A stretch of DNA of 64,000 nt from Liolophura sinensis (Eukaryota > Mollusca > Polyplacophora > Chitonida > Chitonidae): positions 62,001 to 126,000 of the forward strand of contig NW_027018003.1 in the NCBI RefSeq assembly GCF_032854445.1, given 5' to 3'. A program made the translations under genes and the position numbers. Below the pieces are notes generated by a model. It was not told the DNA's origin and made no database searches. It worked only from the letters and a program-made list of their open reading frames with translations. Positions 1 to 10,436 of the stretch are shown in pieces; position 1 is the stretch's first letter; every line of letters starts with the position of its first letter.

Positions 1-1069
1 ATAGTCGCTACAGCCAAAAGTATTGGTCGGAGAGCAACGCGGTTTGCACCATTCGATTTCTCGTCACAAAATACGTCGGATTAGCCTCTTGCCAGCAGCA
101 CTGGAACAGTTTTTCCACTTTTGCATTTTTACCTGGTCTTTTTGTTAATTGAAATCGGCTACACTGTACTCTGTACAATCGCGACTGGTCATTACTATAT
201 TCAACTCTTGACTATAAGTTATGTGCCCTTCGGTAGCCCAGAAGACGTCAAATCTTTGGGCTCAGCCCATTTAACTCACCCAGCAATTGTCTTACTTCTA
301 AGTCCAAGACAATCTCAATGTCTTTATCTACGCGTAGAAAAACCAGACCATTTGTACATAAAAAACACAAGGTACTTGATACAGTCTGCTGTAAAAAGTA
401 CAACTAAACACTGACCCACATTTATAAGGTGCCAAAAGATGCGGAATTGAGCCAGGCATCGGCAGCTGTTGAAAAATTGCAAATTTCCCTGGTTTCCATG
501 GAGTAAGAGCCGTTGCTGGGCACGTGATTATGACATAAATGATTATTCAATTGTCACTACAGCCAAAAGTATTGGTCGGAGAGCAATGCGGTTTGCACCA
601 TTCGATTTCTCGTCACAAAATACGTCGGATTAGCCTCTTACCAGCAGCACTGGAACAGTTTTTCCACTTTTGCATTTTTACCTGGTCTTTTTGTTAATTG
701 AAATCGGCTACACTGTACTCTGTACAATCGCGACTGGTCATTACTATATTCAACTTTTGACTATAAGTTATGTGCCCTTCGGTAGCCCAGAAGACGTCAA
801 ATCTTTCGGCTAAGCCCATTTAACTCACCCAGCAATTGTCTTACTTCTAAGTGCAAGAGAATCTCAATGTCTTTATCTATGTGTAGAAAAACCACACCAT
901 TTGTACATAAAAAACACAAGGTACTTGATACAGTCTGCTGTAAAAAGTACAACTAAACACTGACCCACATTTATAAGGTGCCAAAAGATGTGGAATTGGG
1001 CCAGGCATCGGCAGCTGTTAAAAAATTGCAAATATCCCTGGTTTCCATGGAGTAAGAGCCGTTGCTGGG

Positions 1070-1075
1070 CACGTG
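1070..1075. promoter_or_regulatory. Conserved CACGTG E-box, once per monomer
   Basis: CACGTG is the canonical palindromic E-box, bound in eukaryotes by basic helix-loop-helix proteins such as the Myc/Max, USF and Cbf1 families; yeast Cbf1 binds its CDEI centromere element (RTCACRTG). Here it lies about 27 bp before the next monomer anchor, in GGGCACGTGATTATGAC, and is present in nearly all copies. Exceptions I saw are CTCGTG (near 3814 and 5462), CACGTA (near 8209 and 19186), ACATAATT (near 13151 and 15893), CACATG (near 39514) and CACTTG (near 63670). Conservation may simply reflect homogenisation. Binding is inference. Confidence 0.45.
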
Positions 1076-1083
1076 ATTATGAC

Positions 1084-1099
1084 ATCAATGATCATTGAT
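1084..1099. other. 16-bp perfect palindrome, tail type 1
   Basis: ATCAATGATCATTGAT is identical to its own reverse complement. It sits at unit positions 532-547 of Ca1 monomers, just before the GTCGCTACAG anchor. I count about 28 intact copies in the window, for example at the ends of monomers starting 553, 2749, 6043, 7141, 8791, 10988, 12085, 17021, 22513, 25810, 29105, 38996, 43938 and 63153. Tail-2 monomers keep only the inner AATGATCATT (10 bp). Tail 3 (47-55 kb) has lost the symmetry. A homodimer binding site or a small cruciform is possible, but nothing in the sequence proves either. Confidence 0.85.
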
Positions 1100-1207
1100 C
1101 TGTCGCTACAGCCAAAAGTATTGGTCGGAGAGCAACGCGGTTTGCACCATTCGATTTCTCGTCACAAAATACGTCGGATTAGGCTCTTACTAGTAGCACT
1201 GGAACAG

Positions 1208-1252
1208 TTTTTCCACTTTTGCATTTTTGCCTGGTCTTTTTGTTAATTGAAA
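1208..1252 (+). other. T-tract cluster (possible curved DNA)
   Basis: Four runs of 4-5 T lie at 1208-1212, 1217-1220, 1224-1228 and 1237-1241, followed by TTAATTGAAAT. The block recurs in every monomer at about unit positions 107-151. Spacing of the tract centres is about 8.5, 7.5 and 13 bp, so phasing to the helix is only approximate. Short A/T tracts are known to bend DNA and to influence nucleosome placement. Whether this one does needs a curvature calculation or nucleosome mapping. Confidence 0.4.
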
Positions 1253-1262
1253 TCGGCTACAC

Positions 1263-1275
1263 TGTACTCTGTACA
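1263..1275. other. Inverted repeat TGTAC-TCT-GTACA
   Basis: Perfect 5-bp arms separated by three bases form a short dyad in each monomer at about unit positions 162-174. Variants are rare: GCACTCTGTACA in a subfamily (for example near 4557, 9501, 13343, 16085, 52335 and 62765) breaks one arm, as does GTACTTTGTACA near 46297 and 49042 in the spacer. The spacing resembles dimeric receptor sites, but the half-site does not match the steroid-receptor half-site AGAACA, so I assign no binding protein. Confidence 0.4.
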
Positions 1276-1355
1276 ATCGCGACTGGTCATTACTATATTC
1301 AACTTTTGACTATAAGTTATGTGCCCTTCGGTAGCCCAGAAGACCTGAAATCTTT

Positions 1356-1366
1356 GGGCTAAGCCC
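1356..1366. other. Dyad GGGCT-A-AGCCC with three alleles
   Basis: Five-base arms around a single A form a near-palindrome at about unit positions 255-265. Three main alleles occur in the array: GGGCTAAGCCC, GGGCCAAGCCC and GGGCTCAGCCC. A fourth, CGGCTAAGCCC, is linked to AATCTTT or AATCTAT upstream. The allele alone decides whether the plus-strand open frame runs past this point, because the TAA in the common allele is an in-frame stop. It is therefore the main reason that frame appears in some monomers and not in others. Confidence 0.5.
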
Positions 1367-4300
1367 ATTTAACTCACCCAGCAATTGTCTTACTTCTAAG
1401 TGCAAGACAATCTCAATGTCTTTATCTACGTGTAGAAAAACCAGACCATTTGTACGTGAAAAACACAAGGTACTTGATACAGTCTGCTGTAAAAAGTACA
1501 ACTGAACACTAACCCACTTCAGTAAGGTGCCAAAAGATGCGGAATTGAGCCAGGCATCGGCAGCTGTTGAAAAATTGCAAATTTCCCTGGTTTCCATGGA
1601 GTAAGAGCCGTTGCTGGGCACGTGATTATGACATAAATGATCATTCAATTGTCGCTACAGCCAAAAGTATTGGTCGGAGAGCAATGCGGACTGCACCATT
1701 CGATTTCTCGTCACAAAATACGTCGGATTAGCCTCTTACTAGTAGCACTGGAACAGTTTTTCCACTTTTGCATTTTTGCCTGGTCTTTTTGTTAATTGAA
1801 ATCGGCTACACTGTACTCTGTACAATCGCGACTGGTCATTACTATATTCAACTTTTGACTATAAATTATGTGCCCTTCGGTAGCCCAGAAGACGTCAAAT
1901 CTTTGGGCTAAGCCCATTTAACTCACCCAGCAATTGCCTTACTTCTAAGTCCAAAACAATCTTAATGTCTTTATCTACGTGTAGAAAAACCAGACCATTT
2001 CTACATAAAAAACACAAGGTACTTGATACAGGCTGCTGTAAAAAGTACAACTAAACACTGACCCACATTTATAAGGTGCCAAAAGATGTGGAATTGAGCC
2101 AGGCATCGGCAGCTGTTGAAAAATTGCAAATTTCCCTGGTTTCCATGGAGTAAGAGCCGTTGCTGGGCACGTGATTATGACATAAATGATCATTCAATTG
2201 TCACTACAGCCAAAAGTATTGGTCGGAGAGCAATGCGGTTTGCACCATTCGATTTCTCGTCACAAAATACGTCGGATTAGCCTCTTACTAATAGCACTGG
2301 AACAGTTTTTCCACTTTTGCATTTTTGCCTGGTCTTTTTGTTAATTGAAATCGGCTACACTGTACTCTGTACAATCGCGACTGGTCATTACTATATTCAA
2401 CTTTTGACTATAAGTTATGTGCCCTTCGGTAGCCCAGAAGACCTGAAATCTTTGGGCTAAGCCCATTTAACTCACCCAGCAATTGCCTTACTTCTAAGTG
2501 CAAGACAATCTCAATGTCTTTATCTACGTGTAGAAAAACCAGACCATTTGTACGTGAAAAACACAAGGTACTTGATACAGTCTGCTGTAAAAAGTACAAC
2601 TGAACACTAACCCACTTCAGTAAGGTGCCAAAAGATGCGGAATTGAGCCAGGCATCGGCAGCTGTTGAAAAATTGCAAATTTCCCTGGTTTCCATGGAGT
2701 AAGAGCCGTTGCTGGGCACGTGATTATGACATAAATGATCATTCAATTGTCACTACAGCCAAAAGTATTGGTCGGAGAGCAACGCGGTTTGCACCATTCG
2801 ATTTCTCGTCACAAAATACGTCGGATTAGCCTCTTACCAGCAGCACTGGAACAGTTTTTCCACTTTTGCATTTTTACCTGGTCTTTTTGTTAATTGAAAT
2901 CGGCTACACTGTACTCTGTACAATCGCGACTGGTCATTACTATATTCAACTTTTGACTATAAGTTATGTGCCCTTCGGTAGCCCAGAAGACGTCAAATCT
3001 TTCGGCTAAGCCCATTTAACTCACCCAGCAATTGTCTTACTTCTAAGTCCAAGACAATCTCAATGTCTTTATCTATGTGTAGAAAAACCACACCATTTGT
3101 ACATAAAAAACACAAGGTACTTGATACAGTCTGCTGTAAAAAGTACAACTAAACACTGACCCACATTTATAAGGTGCCAAAAGATGTGGAATTGGGCCAG
3201 GCATCGGCAGCTGTTAAAAAATTGCAAATATCCCTGGTTTCCATGGAGTAAGAGCCGTTGCTGGGCACGTGATTATGACATCAATGATCATTGATCTGTC
3301 GCTACAGCCAAAAGTATTGGTCGGAGAGCAACGCGGATTGCACCATTCGATTTCTCGTCACAAAATACGTCGGATTAGCCTCTTACTAGTAGCACTGGAA
3401 CAGTTTTTCCACTTTTGCATTTTTGCTTCGTCTTTTTGTTAATTGAAATCGGCTAAACTGTACTCTGTACAATCGCGACTGGTCATTACTATATTCAACT
3501 TTTGACTATAAGTTATGTGCCCTTCGGTAGCCCAGAAGACCTGAAATCTTTGGGCCAAGCCCATTTAACTCACCCAGCAATTGTCTTACTTCTAAGTCCA
3601 AGACAATGTCAATGTCTTTATCTACGTGTAGAAAAACCACACCATTTGTACATAAAAAACACAAGGTACTTGATACAGTCTGCTGTAAAAAGTACAACTA
3701 AACACTGACCCACATTTATAAGGTGCCAAAAGATGTGGAATTGGGCCAGGCATCGGCAGCTGTTAAAAAATTGCAAATATCCCTGGTTTCCATGGAGTAA
3801 GAGCCGTTGCTGGGCTCGTGATTATGACATCAATGATCATTAATCTGTCGCTACAGCCAAAAGTATTGGTCGGAGAGCAACGCGGTTTGCACCATTCGAT
3901 TTCTCGTCACAAAATACGTCGGATTAGCCTCTTACTAGTAGCACTGGAACAGTTTTTCCACTTTTGCATTTTTGCTTCGTCTTTTTGTTAATTGAAATCG
4001 GCTACACTGTACTCTGTACAATCGCGACTGGTCATTACTATATTCAACTTTTGACTATAAGTTATGTGCCCTTCGGTAGCCCAGAAGACGTCAAATCTTT
4101 GGGCTAAGCCCATTTAACTCACCCAGCAATTGCCTTACTTCTAAGTGCAAGACAATCTCAATGTCTTTATCTACGTGTAGAAAAACCACACCATTTGTAC
4201 GTGAAAAACACAAGGTACTTGATACAGTCTGCTGTAAAAAGTACAACTGAACACTAACCCACTTCAGTAAGGTGCCAAAAGATGCGGAATTGAGCCAGGC

Positions 4301-4395
4301 ATCGGCAGCTGTTGAAAAATTGCAAATTTCCCTGGTTTCCATGGAGTAAGAGCCGTTGCTGGGCACGTGATTATGACATAAATGATCATTCAATT

Positions 4396-4944
4396 GTCAC
4401 TACAGCCAAAAGTATTGGTCGGAGAGCAACGCGGTTTGCACTATTCGATTTCTCGTCACAAAATACGTCGGATTAGCCCCATAGCAACAGCACTGGAACA
4501 ATTTTTTCAATTTTGCATTTTTGCCTGGTCTTTTTGTTAATTGAAATCGGCTACACTGCACTCTGTACAATCGCGACTGGTCATTACTATATTCAACTTT
4601 TGACTATAAGTTATGCGCCCTTCGGTAGCCCAGAAGACCTGAAATCTTTGGGCCAAGCCCATTTAACTCACCCAGCAATTGTCTTACTTCTAAGTCCAAG
4701 ACAATCTCAATGTCTTTATCTACGTGTAGAAAAACCAGACCATTTGTACGTGAAAAACACAAGGTACTTGATACAGTCTGCTGTAAAAAGTACAACCTAC
4801 CACAGACACACATCATTAAGGTGCCAAAAGATGCGGAATTGATCCAGGCATCGGCAGCTGTTGAAAAATTGCAAATTTCCCTGGTTTCCATGGAGTAAGA
4901 GCCGTTGCTACGCACGTGATTATGACATAAATTATCATTCAATT
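4396..4944 (+). repeat. Divergent monomer (outlier)
   Basis: This copy has private changes. At the head it reads GATTAGCCCCATAGCAACAGC instead of the usual CTCTTACCAGCAGC region, then AACAATTTTTTCAATTTTGC near 4496. It also has TATGCGCCC near 4613, a type-c-like mid section with CTACCACAGACACACATCATTAAGG near 4796, GATCCAGGC near 4841, GCTACGCACGTG near 4907 and GTCGTTACAGCC near 4945. Its length is still 549 bp. It looks like an older lineage that has escaped recent homogenisation, or a unit brought in from another part of the array. Confidence 0.75.
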
Positions 4945-7900
4945 GTCGTTACAGCCAAAAGTATTGGTCGGAGAGCAACGCGGATTGCACCATTCGATTT
5001 CTCGTCACAAAATACGTCGGATTAGGCTCTTACTAGTAGCACTGGAACAGTTTTTCCACTTTTGCATTTTTGCCTGGTCTTTTTGTTAATTGAAATCGGC
5101 TACACTGTACTCTGTACAATCGCGACTGGTCATTACTATATTCAACTTTTGACTATAAGTTATGTGCCCTTCGGTAGCCCAGAAGACCTGAAATCTTTGG
5201 GCCAAGCCCATTTAACTCACCCAGCAATTGCCTTACTTCTAAGTCCAAGACAATGTCAATGTCTTTATCTACGTGTAGAAAAACCACATCATTTGTACAT
5301 AAAAAACACAAGGTACTTGATACAGTCTGCTGTAAAAAGTACAACTAAACACTGACCCACATTTATAAGGTGCCAAAAGATGTGGAATTGGGCCAGGCAT
5401 CGGCAGCTGTTAAAAAATTGCAAATATCCCTGGTTTCCATGGAGTAAGAGCCGTTGCTGGGCTCGTGATTATGACATCAATGATCATTAATCTGTCGCTA
5501 CAGCCAAAAGTATTGGTCGGAGAGCAACGCGGTTTGCACCATTCGATTTCTCGTCACAAAATACGTCGGATTAGCCTCTTACTAGTAGCACTGGAACAGT
5601 TTTTCCACTTTTGCATTTTTGCTTCGTCTTTTTGTTAATTGAAATCGGCTACACTGTACTCTGTACAATCGCGACTGGTCATTACTATATTCAACTTTTG
5701 ACTATAAGTTATGTGCCCTTCGGTAGCCCAGAAGACGTCAAATCTTTGGGCTAAGCCCATTTAACTCACCCAGCAATTGCCTTACTTCTAAGTGCAAGAC
5801 AATCTCAATGTCTTTATCTACGTGTAGAAAAACCACACCAATTGTACGTGAAAAACACAAGATACTTGATACAGTCTGCGGTAAAAAGTACAACTGAACA
5901 CTAACCCACTTCAGTAAGGTGCCAAAAGATGCGGAATTGAGCCAGGCATCGGCAGCTGTTGAAAAATTGCAAATTTCCCTGGTTTCCATGGAGTAAGAGC
6001 CGTTGCTACGCACGTGATTATGACATAAATGATCATTCAATTGTCGCTACAGCCAAAAGTATTGGTCGGAGAGCAACGCGGTTTGCACCATTCGATTTGT
6101 CGTCACAAAATACGTCGGATTAGCCTCTTACCAGCAGCACTGGAACAGTTTTTCCACTTTTGCATTTTTACCTGGTCTTTTTGTTAATTGAAATCGGCTA
6201 CACTGTACTCTGTACAATCGCGACTGGTCATTACTATATTCAACTTTTGACTATAAGTTATGTGCCCTTCGGTAGCCCAGAAGACGTCAAATCTTTGGGC
6301 TAAGCCCATTTAACTCACCCAGCAATTGTCTTACTTCTAAGTCCAAGACAATCTCAATGTCTTTATCTATGTGTAGAAAAACCACACCATTTGTACATAA
6401 AAAACACAAGGTACTTGATACAGTCTGCTGTAAAAAGTACAACTAAACACTGACCCACATTTATAAGGTGCCAAAAGATGTGGAATTGGGCCAGGCATCG
6501 GCAGCTGTTAAAAAATTGCAAATATCCCTGGTTTCCATGGAGTAAGAGCCGTTGCTGGGCACGTGATTATGACATCAATGATCATTGATCTGTCGCTACA
6601 GCCAAAAGTGTTGGTCGGAGAGCAACGCGGTTTGCACCATTCGATTTCTCGTCACAAAATACGTCGGATTAGGCTCTTACTAGTAGCACTGGAACAGTTT
6701 TTCCACTTTTGCATTTTTGCCTGGTCTTTTTGTTAATTGAAATCGGCTACACTGTACTCTGTACAATCGCGACTGGTCATTACTATATTCAACTTTTGAC
6801 TATAAGTTATGTGCCCTTCGGTAGCCCAGAAGACCTGAAATCTTTGGGCTAAGCCCATTTAACTCACCCAGCAATTGTCTTACTTCTAAGTGCAAGACAA
6901 TCTCAATGTCTTTATCTACGTGTAGAAAAACCACACCATTTGTACGTGAAAAACACAAGGTACTTGATACAGTCTGCTGTAAAAAGTACAACTGAACACT
7001 AACCCACTTCAGTAAGGTGCCAAAAGATGCGGAATTGAGCCAGGCATCGGCAGCTGTTGAAAAATTGCAAATTTCCCTGGTTTCCATGGAGTAAGAGCCG
7101 TTGCTGGGCACGTGATTATGACATAAATGATCATTCAATTGTCACTACAGCCAAAAGTATTGGTCGGAGAGCAGCGCGGTTTGCACCATTCGATTTCTCG
7201 TTACAAAATACGTCGGATTAGCCTCTTACCAGCAGCACTGGAACAGTTTTTCCACTTTTGCATTTTTGCCTGGTCTTTTTGTTAATTGAAATCGGCTAAA
7301 CTGTACTCTGTACAATCGCGACTGGTCATTACTATATTCAACTTTTGACTATAAGTTATGTGCCCTTCGGTAGCCCAGAAGACCTGAAATCTTTGGGCCA
7401 AGCCCATTTAACTCACCCAGCAATTGTCTTACTTCTAAGTCCAAGATAATGTCAATGTCTTTATCTACGTGTAGAAAAACCAGACCATTTGTACATAAAA
7501 AACACAAGGTACTTGATACAGTCTGCTGTAAAAAGTACAACTAAACACTGACCCACATTTATAAGGTGCCAAAAGATGTGGAATTGGGCCAGGCATCGGC
7601 AGCTGTTAAAAAATTGCAAATATCCCTGGTTTCCATGGAGTAAGAGCCGTTGCTGGGCACGTGATTATGACATCAATGATCATTGATCTGTCGCTACAGC
7701 CAAAAGTATTGGTCGGAGAGCAACGCGGTTTGCACCATTCGATTTCCCGTCACAAAATACGTCGGATTAGCCTCTTACTAGTAGCACTGGAACAGTTTTT
7801 CCACTTTTGCATTTTTGCCTGGTCTTTTTGTTAATTGAAATCGGCTACACTGTACTCTGTACAATCGCGACTGGTCATTACTATATTCAACTTTTGACTA

Positions 7901-10436
7901 TAAGTTATGTGCCCTTCGGTAGCCCAGAAGACGTCAAATCTTTGGGCTCAGCCCATTTAACTCACCCAGCAATTGCCTTACTTCTAAGTCCAAAACAATC
8001 TTAATGTCTTTATCTACGTGTAGAAAAACCACACCATTTGTACGTGAAAAACACAAGGTACTTGATACAGTCTTCTGTAAAAAGTACAACTGAACACTGA
8101 CCCACTTCAGTAAGGTGCCAAAAGATGCGGAATTGAGCCAGGCATCGGCAGCTGTTGAAAAATTGCAAATTTCCCTGGTTTCCATGGAGTAAGAGCCGTT
8201 GCTGGGCACGTAATTATGACATAAATTATCATTCAATTGTCACTACAGCCAAAAGTATTGGTCGAAGAGAGACAACGCGGTTTGCACCATTCGATTTCTT
8301 GTCACAAAATACGTCGGATTAGCCTCTTACCAGCAGCACTGGAACAGTTTGTCCACTTTTGCATTTTTGCCTGGTCTTTTTGTTAATTGAAATCGGCTAC
8401 ACTGTACTCTGTACAATCGCGACTGGTCATTACTATATTCAACTTTAGACTATAAGTTATGTGCCCTTCGGTAGCCCAGAAGACCTGAAATCTTTGGGCC
8501 AAGCCCATTTTACTCACCCAGCAATTGCCTTACTTCTAAGTGCAAGACAATCTCAATGTCTTTATCTACGTGTAGAAAAACCACACCATTTGTGCGTGAA
8601 AAACACAAGGTACTTGATACAGTCTGCTGTAAAAAGTACAACTGAACACTAACCCACTTCAGTAAGGTGCCAAAAGATGCGGAATTGAGCCAGGCATCGG
8701 CAGCTGTTGAAAAATTGCAAATTTCCCTGGTTTCCATGGAGTAAGAGCCGTTGCTGGGCACGTGATTATGACATCAATGATCATTCAATTGTCACTACAG
8801 CCAAAAGTATTGGTCGGAGAGCAACGCGGTTTGCACCATTCGATTTCTCGTCACAAAATACGCCGGATTAGCCTCTTACCAGCAGGACTGGAACAGTTTT
8901 TCCACTTTTGCATTTTTACCTGGTCCTTTTGTTAATTGAAATCGGCTACACTGTTCTCTGTACAATTGCGACTGGTCATTACTATATTCAACTTTTGACT
9001 ATAAGTTATGTGCCCTTCGGTAGCCCAGAAGACGTCAAATCTTTCGGCTAAGCCCATTTATCTCACCCAGCAATTGTCTTACTTCTAAGTGCAAGACAAT
9101 CTCAATGTCTTTATCTACGTGTAGAAAAACCACACCATTTGTACATAAAAAACACAAGGTACTTGATACAGTCTGCTGTAAAAAGTACAACTAAACACTG
9201 ACCCACATTTATAAGGTGCCAAAAGATGTGAAATTGGGCCAGGCAACGGCAGCTGTTAAAAAATTGCAAATATCCCTGGTTTCCATGGAGTAAGAGCCGT
9301 TGCTGGGCACGTGATTATGACATCAATGATCATTGATCTGTAGCTACAGCCAAAAGTATTGGTCGGAGAGCAACGCGGTTTGCACCATTCGATTTCTCGT
9401 CACAAAATACGTCGGATTAGCCTCTTACTAGTAGCACTGGAACAGTTTTTCCACTTTTGCATTTTTGCCTGGTCTTTTTGTTAATTGAAATCGGCTACAC
9501 TGCACTCTGTACAATCGCGACTGGTCATTACTATATTCAACTTTTGACTATAAGTTATGTGCCCTTCGGTAGCCCAGAAGACGTCAAATCTTTGGGCCAA
9601 GCCCATTTAACTCACCCAGCAATTGTCTTACTTCTAAGTGCAAGACAATCTCAATGTCTTTATCTGCGTGTAGAAAAACCACACCATTTGTACGTGAAAA
9701 CCACAAGGTACTTGATACAGTCTGGTGTAAAAAGTACAACTGAACACTGACCCACTTCAGTAAGGTGCCAAAAGATGCGGAATTGAGCCAGGCATCGGCA
9801 GCTGTTGAAAAATTGCAAATTTCCCTGGTTTCCATGGAGTAAGAGCCGTTGCTGGGCACGTGATTATGACATCAATGATCAATCAATAGTCGCTACAGCC
9901 AAAAGTATTGGTCGGAGAGCAACGCGGTTTGCACCATTCGATTTCTCGTCACAAAATACGTCGGATTAGCCTCTTACCAGCAGCACTGGAACAGTTTTTC
10001 CACTTTTGCATTTTTACCTGGTCTTTTTGTTAATTGAAATCGGCTACACTGTACTCTGTACAATCGCGACTGGTCATTACTATATTCAACTTTTGACTAT
10101 AAGTTATGTGCCCTTCGGTAGCCCAGAAGACGTCAAATCTTTGGGCTAAGCCCATTTAACTCACCCAGCAATTGTCTTACTTCTAAGTCCAAGACAATCT
10201 CAATGTCTTTATCTACGTGTAGAAAAACCAGACCATTTGTACCTAAAAACACAAGGTACTTGATACAGTCTGCTGTAAAAAGTACAACTAAACACTGACC
10301 CACATTTATAAGGTGCCAAAAGATGCGGAATTGAGCCAGGCATCGGCAGCTGTTGAAAAATTGCAAATTTCCCTGGTTTCCATGGAGTAAGAGCCGTTGC
10401 TGGGCACGTGATTATGACATAAATGATCATTCAATT

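Larger units (their letters stand above)
553..1101 (+). repeat. Reference monomer, family Ca1 (549 bp)
   Basis: This copy represents the other partner of the dimer. Compared with the Sb2 family it has ACCAGCAGC at the head and TTTTTACCTGG rather than TTTTTGCCTGG. It also has TGTACATAAAAAAC, TAAACACTGACCCACATTTATAAGG, GATGTGGAATTGGG, GTTAAAAAATTGCAAATAT, and the palindromic tail ATCAATGATCATTGAT (1084-1099). These differences travel together in most Ca1 copies, so the two families have been copied as blocks rather than mutating site by site. Confidence 0.9.
1102..1650 (+). repeat. Reference monomer, family Sb2 (549 bp)
   Basis: This copy represents one partner of the basic dimer. Its markers are ACTAGTAGC at 1189-1197, TGTACGTGAAAAAC near 1451, GAACACTAACCCACTTCAG near 1504, GATGCGGAATTGAG near 1537, TTGAAAAATTGC near 1567, and the tail ATGATCATTCAATT at 1637-1650. 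I count about 18 CpG dinucleotides in it, somewhat fewer than the roughly 23 expected from its composition. The length of 549 is divisible by 3, yet no frame is open through the whole unit. I see no internal duplication that would make the unit a dimer or trimer of a shorter ancestor, although an alignment program would test this better than reading by eye. Confidence 0.9.
4..8790 (+). repeat. Block 1: mixed dimers, monomers 1-16
   Basis: Monomer starts and codes: 4 Ca2, 553 Ca1, 1102 Sb2, 1651 Sa2, 2200 Sb2, 2749 Ca1, 3298 Sa1, 3847 Sb2, 4396 outlier, 4945 Sa1, 5494 Sb2, 6043 Ca1, 6592 Sb2, 7141 Ca1, 7690 Sb2, 8239 Cb-h. Alternation of Sb2 and Ca1 is clear from 5494 to 7690 but broken elsewhere by Sa and Ca2 recombinants. 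The segments at 3298-4395 and 4945-6042 resemble each other closely, including the rare GCTCGTGATT and CATTAATCTG variants near 3814-3845 and 5461-5492; they are 1647 bp apart with the outlier between them. Monomer 8239 carries the +3-bp GTCGAAGAGAGACAA marker (about 8260) and is 552 bp long. Confidence 0.85.

Noticed and set aside
1150-1162. tRNA B-box-like CATTCGATTTC, suggesting a tRNA-derived repeat
   Set aside because: Only TTCGA and one C agree with the B-box consensus; I see no A box at the right distance and no cloverleaf.
1150-1172. CENP-B box-like sequence around ATTCGATTTCTCG
   Set aside because: The required core TTCG-4N-A-2N-CGGG is not met at this site or at the CTTCGGTAGCCC site, on either strand.
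1308-1320. TATAAG as a promoter for satellite transcription
   Set aside because: A six-base match in a 41% G+C repeat is expected by chance; nothing else supports a promoter.
1330-1345. CTTCGG as a stable RNA hairpin loop or terminator
   Set aside because: The flanking bases do not pair beyond the closing C-G, and no T-run follows at the right distance.
1310-1648. Minus-strand open frame of up to 112 codons recurring in many monomers (134 at 41333-41737)
   Set aside because: It repeats once per Sb2 unit only because the unit repeats. Ca1 monomers break it with the TTTATAAGG change, single-base indels shift it, it overlaps a plus-strand frame in the same monomers, and it resembles no family I know. 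The longest version arises from a one-base deletion near 41453. A dN/dS test over the 116 copies would decide; a ratio near 1 is expected.
9457-9750. Plus-strand open frame of about 97 codons recurring in many monomers
   Set aside because: It exists only where GGGCTAAGCCC is replaced by a C-containing allele that removes a TAA, and it lies in the T-tract region whose translation is hydrophobic by composition. No start context or conserved domain supports it.
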